Shown piece by piece: positions 60,074-64,000 of a stretch of DNA of 64,000 nucleotides. The DNA is from Arthrobacter sp. SLBN-122 (lineage in GTDB: Bacteria > Actinomycetota > Actinomycetes > Actinomycetales > Micrococcaceae), in assembly GCF_006715165.1 (NCBI RefSeq), contig NZ_VFMS01000001.1, positions 1,240,001 through 1,304,000 of the forward strand, read 5' to 3'. The position numbers and the translations under genes are program-made. Numbering within the stretch: the stretch's first letter is position 1; each line of letters begins with the position of its first letter. A model generated the notes under the pieces. That model searched no databases and had not been told where the DNA came from. It saw only the letters and a program-made list of their open reading frames with translations.

Positions 60074-61762
60074 TCAGGAGCCGTCGGACTTGGTGAGGTC
60101 CTGCATCTGGTTCGGGTAGGCCTGCCGAGCGTAGGCGTCCGAGATTTTCTGTTCGGCCAGGTCGCGGGCGACTTGCTCCGCTTCCCGGAGTGCGGGTGAG
60201 CCGTATCCGCCGGCGCCGGCCGTCTCAATGGCAACCCGGTCACCTGGCTGCAGCACCGTATACCCGTGGTCGATAGGCCGTGCTTCCGGATTGAGCACTG
60301 CTTTCGCACTGGCTCCCGGCATCCCTCCGTCCAGTCCCCAGGGCTGGGACTTCTGCCGGCTGGTATCAAGCCAGAAGTGGATGTCCGGATCTTCCACCCG
60401 GACGGCGCGCCGGATGCCAAGGCCTCCCCTGTGGCGCCCCGCCCCGCCCGAGTCCTGGATCAGTTCGTAGGCTTCGATGACCAGGGGGTATTCGGCTTCA
60501 AGGCTCTCAACCGGCAGGTTGGAGGTGTTGGTCATGTGGACCTGGACGCCGTCGAGCCCGTCCTTGGTGGCCCGGGCGCCGCATCCGCCGCCGATCGTTT
60601 CCAGGTAGACGAACTCTTTGCCGGTGCGTGAGTTTTTTCCGGAGAAGTGCACGCCGGTGTTGGCTCCATTGCTCGCCGCGGTGACGCGTTCGGGCACCGC
60701 TTCGGCAAGGGCGCCGTGGATCAGGTCAACGATGCGTTGGCACGTTTCGCTGCGTCCATTGACAGCGGCTGGTTCCTGGCAGTTGATGATGGACCCTTGA
60801 GGCGCCTCGATACGGACCGGCCGGTACAGGCCGGCGTTCGGCACGATGTCGGCGTCGATGAGGCTCTTCAACGAGTAGTAGACGGATGCGTAAAGTGCCG
60901 TCCAGACAACGTTTACACTGGCCCTCACCTGTGGCGGGTTGCCGTCGAAATCGAACAGGATTTCCTCCCCGGAGACTGTAATCCGGATCTGCAGATCGAG
61001 TTCGTTGTCGAGCTCCGGGCAGTCGAATTTGTCGGTGAAGGTGTAGACGCCGTCAGGCATATTTCCGATCGCTGCCCGGGTCCGGCGTTCTGTATAGTCC
61101 AACAGTTCGGCGGCGGCGGAGACCATGACCTCCCGGCCGTAGCGGTCACACAGGTCCTTGTATCGTTGGCAGGCCAAGCGGTTGGCTGCCTGTTGGGCCC
61201 GGAGGTCGGCCTGACGCTCGTGGGGTACCTGGCAGTTGAGCAGGATCAGGTTGAGCATTTCCTGCTGCAGGATGCCGGCCCTGATCAGGCGCACAGGCGG
61301 GATCCGCAGGCCTTCCTGGAAGATGTGGGCGTGGCCGCGGTCACCGAAGTCGGCATGGTGGGCAAGATTGGCCGCCCAGGCGGTGAGCACGCCATCGATG
61401 AAGATGGGGGTGGCCAGGACGATATCTGGAAGGTGCGAGCCACCGCCGCTGTAGGGGTCGTTTCCGATGAAGGTGTCACCCTCGGCGATCTCTTCGAGCG
61501 GGTAGCGGGCGAGAATTCCGTCCACGATGCCCATCAATGATCCGAGATGCAGTGGCGAGCCTCCTTCGTCCTGGGCGATGCCATGTCCGCTGGCATCGAA
61601 GAGTCCGGCGGTGCAGTCCCTGCGTTCCTTGATGTTGGTGGAGTAGGCGGCACGGACGAGGGTGCCGCCCATTTCCTCCACGATGGTTGACAGTGCGGAG
61701 CCGATGACCTCGACCAGGACAGTGTCCAGGCGGGCGGAGTCGGCTGAAACGGGCTTATTCAC
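60074..61762 (-). CDS. Hydantoinase/oxoprolinase HyuB-type subunit
   Basis: 562 residues from a GTG at 61762 that overlaps the HyuA stop by eight bases. HyuB-family blocks: RAAYSTNIKERRDCTAGLFD, GDTFIGNDPYSGGGSHLPDI, HHADFGDRGHAHIF (His-rich), FDFDGNPPQVRAS and GGGCGARATKDG. HyuA/HyuB pairs use ATP to open hydantoin, N-methylhydantoin or 5-oxoproline rings, and some act as carboxylases on ketones. The substrate is not decided by sequence. Confidence 0.88.
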   Translation of the reverse strand: MNKPVSADSARLDTVLVEVIGSALSTIVEEMGGTLVRAAYSTNIKERRDCTAGLFDASGHGIAQDEGGSPLHLGSLMGIVDGILARYPLEEIAEGDTFIGNDPYSGGGSHLPDIVLATPIFIDGVLTAWAANLAHHADFGDRGHAHIFQEGLRIPPVRLIRAGILQQEMLNLILLNCQVPHERQADLRAQQAANRLACQRYKDLCDRYGREVMVSAAAELLDYTERRTRAAIGNMPDGVYTFTDKFDCPELDNELDLQIRITVSGEEILFDFDGNPPQVRASVNVVWTALYASVYYSLKSLIDADIVPNAGLYRPVRIEAPQGSIINCQEPAAVNGRSETCQRIVDLIHGALAEAVPERVTAASNGANTGVHFSGKNSRTGKEFVYLETIGGGCGARATKDGLDGVQVHMTNTSNLPVESLEAEYPLVIEAYELIQDSGGAGRHRGGLGIRRAVRVEDPDIHFWLDTSRQKSQPWGLDGGMPGASAKAVLNPEARPIDHGYTVLQPGDRVAIETAGAGGYGSPALREAEQVARDLAEQKISDAYARQAYPNQMQDLTKSDGS

Positions 61763-63821
61763 TGGTGCTCCTGCGGATTTCGATGACAAGGTTGCGCAGG
61801 TCGTCCACAACGCAGACGTCCGATGGCAAGAGGAGGGTGGTGGTGTCCATCTGTTCGACGACCGCGGGTCCGGCAACGCGGTGGCCGACGTCCAGCTTGG
61901 AGCGGTCATAGACCGGGCAAGGGACGTAATCTGCCTTTTCGGGCAGGAAGACATCCCGGTATCCGATGATGGCGCCTTCAGGCTTGCGCCCCTCCGAGTT
62001 TGAGCGGCGCAGGTCTGCGCGCGGAACGGTGGCGATGGCCTGGACGCGGAAGGTGACGGCCTCGACCACTTCGTTCCGGGCGCTGTAGCCGTACATCCGG
62101 TCGTGGGCCCGCTGGAAGGCTTCGATCAGTGAGCTGATCGATTCCTCGTCCAGGGCACCGTCAGGGACATCGACGGGAAGTTCATAGTTCTGCCCGGCGT
62201 AGCGCATCTCGACACGGCGCAGGAGGCTTCGACGGTCCTCTCCAATGTTTTCCTCGGCGAACCAGGCGGAAGCCTGGTCCGTGAGTTCGGCGAAGACCTG
62301 ACTGAAGCCGCTGGAGGATTCGGGAGTGACCTGCAGGATCTTGGTCCGCATGAAGTCGCTGCGGATGTCGGTCATCAACAGCCCCAGGGCGGATTGGGCA
62401 CCGGGGGTCTCCGGAACGATGATCCTGTTGATTCCAAGTTCGGTGGCCAGCCGGGACGCGTGCAGCGGACCGGCTCCTCCGAATGGCACGAGGACGTAAT
62501 CACGGGGATCGTATCCGCGCTGCACAGAGATAACCCGGATGGCGCGGGCCATGTTGGCCGTGACCACGCGGATGATGCCTTGTGCAGCTTCCGGCACTGA
62601 CAGGCCGAGCGGGTCTGCGATGGCCTTTATCGCCCGGTGTGAAGCCTGCGCATCGATTTTGAGCTGGCCGTTAAGCAGGTATTCAGGATTCAGGACCTGC
62701 AGAACCACATTGGCATCGGTCACAGTCGCTTCCTGGCCGTTGCCGTAGCAGGCTGGTCCGGGGAAGGCTCCGGCACTGGCGGGGCCGACACGCAGGTGGT
62801 TTCCACTGTCGATCCAGGCGATTGAACCGCCCCCGGCACCGACGGTGTGGATGTCGAGCATGGGAGAGCGGATGGGCCGGCCGTCGAGCTCCATGCTGGA
62901 GGTGACTTTGGGGGTGCCGTTCTGGACGAGCGAAACGTCCGAAGATGTTCCGCCCATATCGAAGGTGATGATGTCCGGGCTGCCTGCGGCCGCGGTGATG
63001 GCTGCAGCTCCCACCACGCCTGTACTTGGGCCTGACAGGACAAGGCGGACCGGAAGTTCTTCCGCCGTCGGGAAGGGGATGATGCCGCCGTTTGACTGTG
63101 TGACGTGCGGAAGGCACTTAAGCCCGGCGTCCGCAAGGTTACTCCGAAGCCGTGCCAGGTACTTGGCAACGACCGGTCCGACATAAGCGTTCGTCACTAC
63201 CGTTGAGAGCCGCTCGAATTCACGGAATTCGGGCAGCACCTCACTGGACAGGGAGACATAGGCTTCCGGAAATTCCTCGGCGATGATACGGCCGATTTCA
63301 CGCTCGTGTTCCGGGCGGACGTAGCTGTACAGAAGGCACACCGCAATTGATTCAACGCCCTTGGCCTTCAGGTCGCGGACCACTGCCCGGACTTCATTGG
63401 GGTCCAGGCCGGTTTCCACCCGGCCATCGTGACGCACGCGTTCGGTGACTTCCACGCGCAAGTCCCGGGGAACGAACGGCTCCGGCTTATCCGCCTGGAG
63501 GTCGTACATGTGCGGCCTGCGTCCCCGGCCCAGCTCCAGCAAGTCCCGGAAGCCCTTGGTGGTGATCAGTCCTGTGCGCACGCCGCGTCCAGTCAGGAGG
63601 GCGTTTGTACCTACGGTGGTCCCATGGGCAAAGTAACTGATCTCCCCGATATTCCGCCCGCCGATCTGGTCAAGCAGTTCTTGGACTCCCTGGATGATGG
63701 CCCGGCCTGGGTCATCCGGAGTAGAGGAGACCTTGCGGACATGGACCTGTCCGGTCAATTCGTCGAACGCGCAGAGATCCGTAAATGTACCTCCGGTGTC
63801 GACACCGATTCTTAGACTCAT
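61755..63821 (-). CDS. Hydantoinase/oxoprolinase HyuA-type subunit
   Basis: 688 residues: SLRIGVDTGGTFTDLCAFD (nucleotide-binding start), FAHGTTVGTNALLTGRG, FDMGGTSSDVSLVQNG and PGPACYGNG, all HyuA-type (N-methylhydantoinase A / acetone-carboxylase beta-like). The ATG at 63821 matches the family start; an in-frame ATG at 63899 adds 26 residues. It heads the HyuAB operon and has a near-consensus promoter (63915-63943) with an operator-like site just upstream of it. Confidence 0.88.
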   Translation of the reverse strand: MSLRIGVDTGGTFTDLCAFDELTGQVHVRKVSSTPDDPGRAIIQGVQELLDQIGGRNIGEISYFAHGTTVGTNALLTGRGVRTGLITTKGFRDLLELGRGRRPHMYDLQADKPEPFVPRDLRVEVTERVRHDGRVETGLDPNEVRAVVRDLKAKGVESIAVCLLYSYVRPEHEREIGRIIAEEFPEAYVSLSSEVLPEFREFERLSTVVTNAYVGPVVAKYLARLRSNLADAGLKCLPHVTQSNGGIIPFPTAEELPVRLVLSGPSTGVVGAAAITAAAGSPDIITFDMGGTSSDVSLVQNGTPKVTSSMELDGRPIRSPMLDIHTVGAGGGSIAWIDSGNHLRVGPASAGAFPGPACYGNGQEATVTDANVVLQVLNPEYLLNGQLKIDAQASHRAIKAIADPLGLSVPEAAQGIIRVVTANMARAIRVISVQRGYDPRDYVLVPFGGAGPLHASRLATELGINRIIVPETPGAQSALGLLMTDIRSDFMRTKILQVTPESSSGFSQVFAELTDQASAWFAEENIGEDRRSLLRRVEMRYAGQNYELPVDVPDGALDEESISSLIEAFQRAHDRMYGYSARNEVVEAVTFRVQAIATVPRADLRRSNSEGRKPEGAIIGYRDVFLPEKADYVPCPVYDRSKLDVGHRVAGPAVVEQMDTTTLLLPSDVCVVDDLRNLVIEIRRSTSE

Positions 63822-63914
63822 GATTTTCTGCCTGCCTGTCGTGCGGCTGCTGTTAGGGGTCTTTGGTCCCGCAGTGAGAAATTTTGGGAAGGTTCCCATC
63901 GGGATCTGATATCG

Positions 63915-63943
63915 AGTGTGACATGAGCTGGATCACACGTCAA
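63915..63943 (-). promoter_or_regulatory. Promoter of the HyuA-HyuB operon
   Basis: On the minus strand TTGACG (63943-63938) and CACACT (63920-63915) are 17 bases apart. The -35 lies three bases from the operator-like site 3. Confidence 0.55.
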
Positions 63944-63946
63944 CGC

Positions 63947-63964
63947 TTTTTGGGATCGTTCTCA
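63947..63964 (-). promoter_or_regulatory. Operator-like site 3 of the LacI-Hyu cluster
   Basis: On the minus strand TGAGAACGATCCCAAAAA, 17 of 18 bases identical to the site at 57313-57330. It lies just upstream of the -35. The remaining window bases (63965-64000) hold no gene. Confidence 0.65.
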
Positions 63965-64000
63965 ATCGAACCGGGAAGTCGCTGATTCGGGCAGCGTCGG

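Noticed and set aside
1..64000. CRISPR arrays, tRNA or rRNA genes, insertion sequences and phage genes
   Set aside because: No regularly spaced direct repeats with spacers, no cloverleaf-like or rRNA sequence, and no transposase, integrase or phage-like product was seen on either strand.

Overview
The window looks like chromosomal DNA of a high-GC Gram-positive soil actinobacterium of the Micrococcaceae, most like Arthrobacter or Pseudarthrobacter. The signs are uniformly high GC, GTG starts, some probable leaderless starts, several GAF-ANTAR proteins, MmyB-type regulators, and many small catabolic clusters each with its own regulator. I saw no rRNA, tRNA, transposase, phage gene or CRISPR array. 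It reads as stable chromosome, with one frameshifted gene at the left edge and one probable gene remnant near 43.9 kb.

Layout. 0-4.4 kb: a frameshifted S51 peptidase, then four GAF-ANTAR proteins interleaved with two paralogous small proteins; a fifth GAF-ANTAR gene lies at 16.2 kb. 4.6-9.3 kb: nitronate monooxygenase, two zinc alcohol dehydrogenases and an MmyB-like regulator. 9.6-13.8 kb: a sulfonate-type ABC importer with a flavin-dependent monooxygenase. 13.9-18.7 kb: universal stress protein, cupin, efflux MFS, MpaB-family protein and a lipoprotein. 18.8-21.6 kb: ilvD and a divergent MmyB-like regulator. 21.6-27.2 kb: M20 hydrolase, polysaccharide-deacetylase-fold hydrolase and NCS1 permease, divergent from a PucR regulator. 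27.2-31.5 kb: an MHS transporter-creatinase operon with an IclR regulator. 31.7-35.5 kb: membrane and small proteins.

35.6-38.9 kb: a pectin operon (secreted PL1 pectate lyase plus a CE12-CE8 fusion esterase) behind a LacI-type operator. 39-43.7 kb: small housekeeping or stress genes, a patatin, a GNAT and a NYN-domain protein. 44.1-50.2 kb: an RpiR-controlled operon (3-hydroxyisobutyrate-dehydrogenase-like enzyme, aldehyde dehydrogenase, M20 amidohydrolase, DUF3100 permease) of unknown substrate. 50.8-54.6 kb: a heterodimeric ABC exporter. 54.7-57.2 kb: a GlxA-type regulator divergent from an isochorismatase-like hydrolase, then a paired SMR transporter. 57.4-64 kb: a LacI regulator, an MHS transporter and a HyuA/HyuB hydantoinase pair that share an 18-bp operator-like site.

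Three patterns stand out beyond the genes. (1) A near-identical palindrome (core GGACGACGGCGGGTG, two-base loop, inverse arm) recurs at about eight gene ends as a probable terminator. (2) Self-consistent operator sets can be read for the LacI-Hyu cluster, the creatinase operon, the pectin operon and an alcohol dehydrogenase/efflux pair. (3) The GAF-ANTAR genes are translationally coupled to an unnamed small-protein family, which suggests a signalling module not captured by standard annotation.
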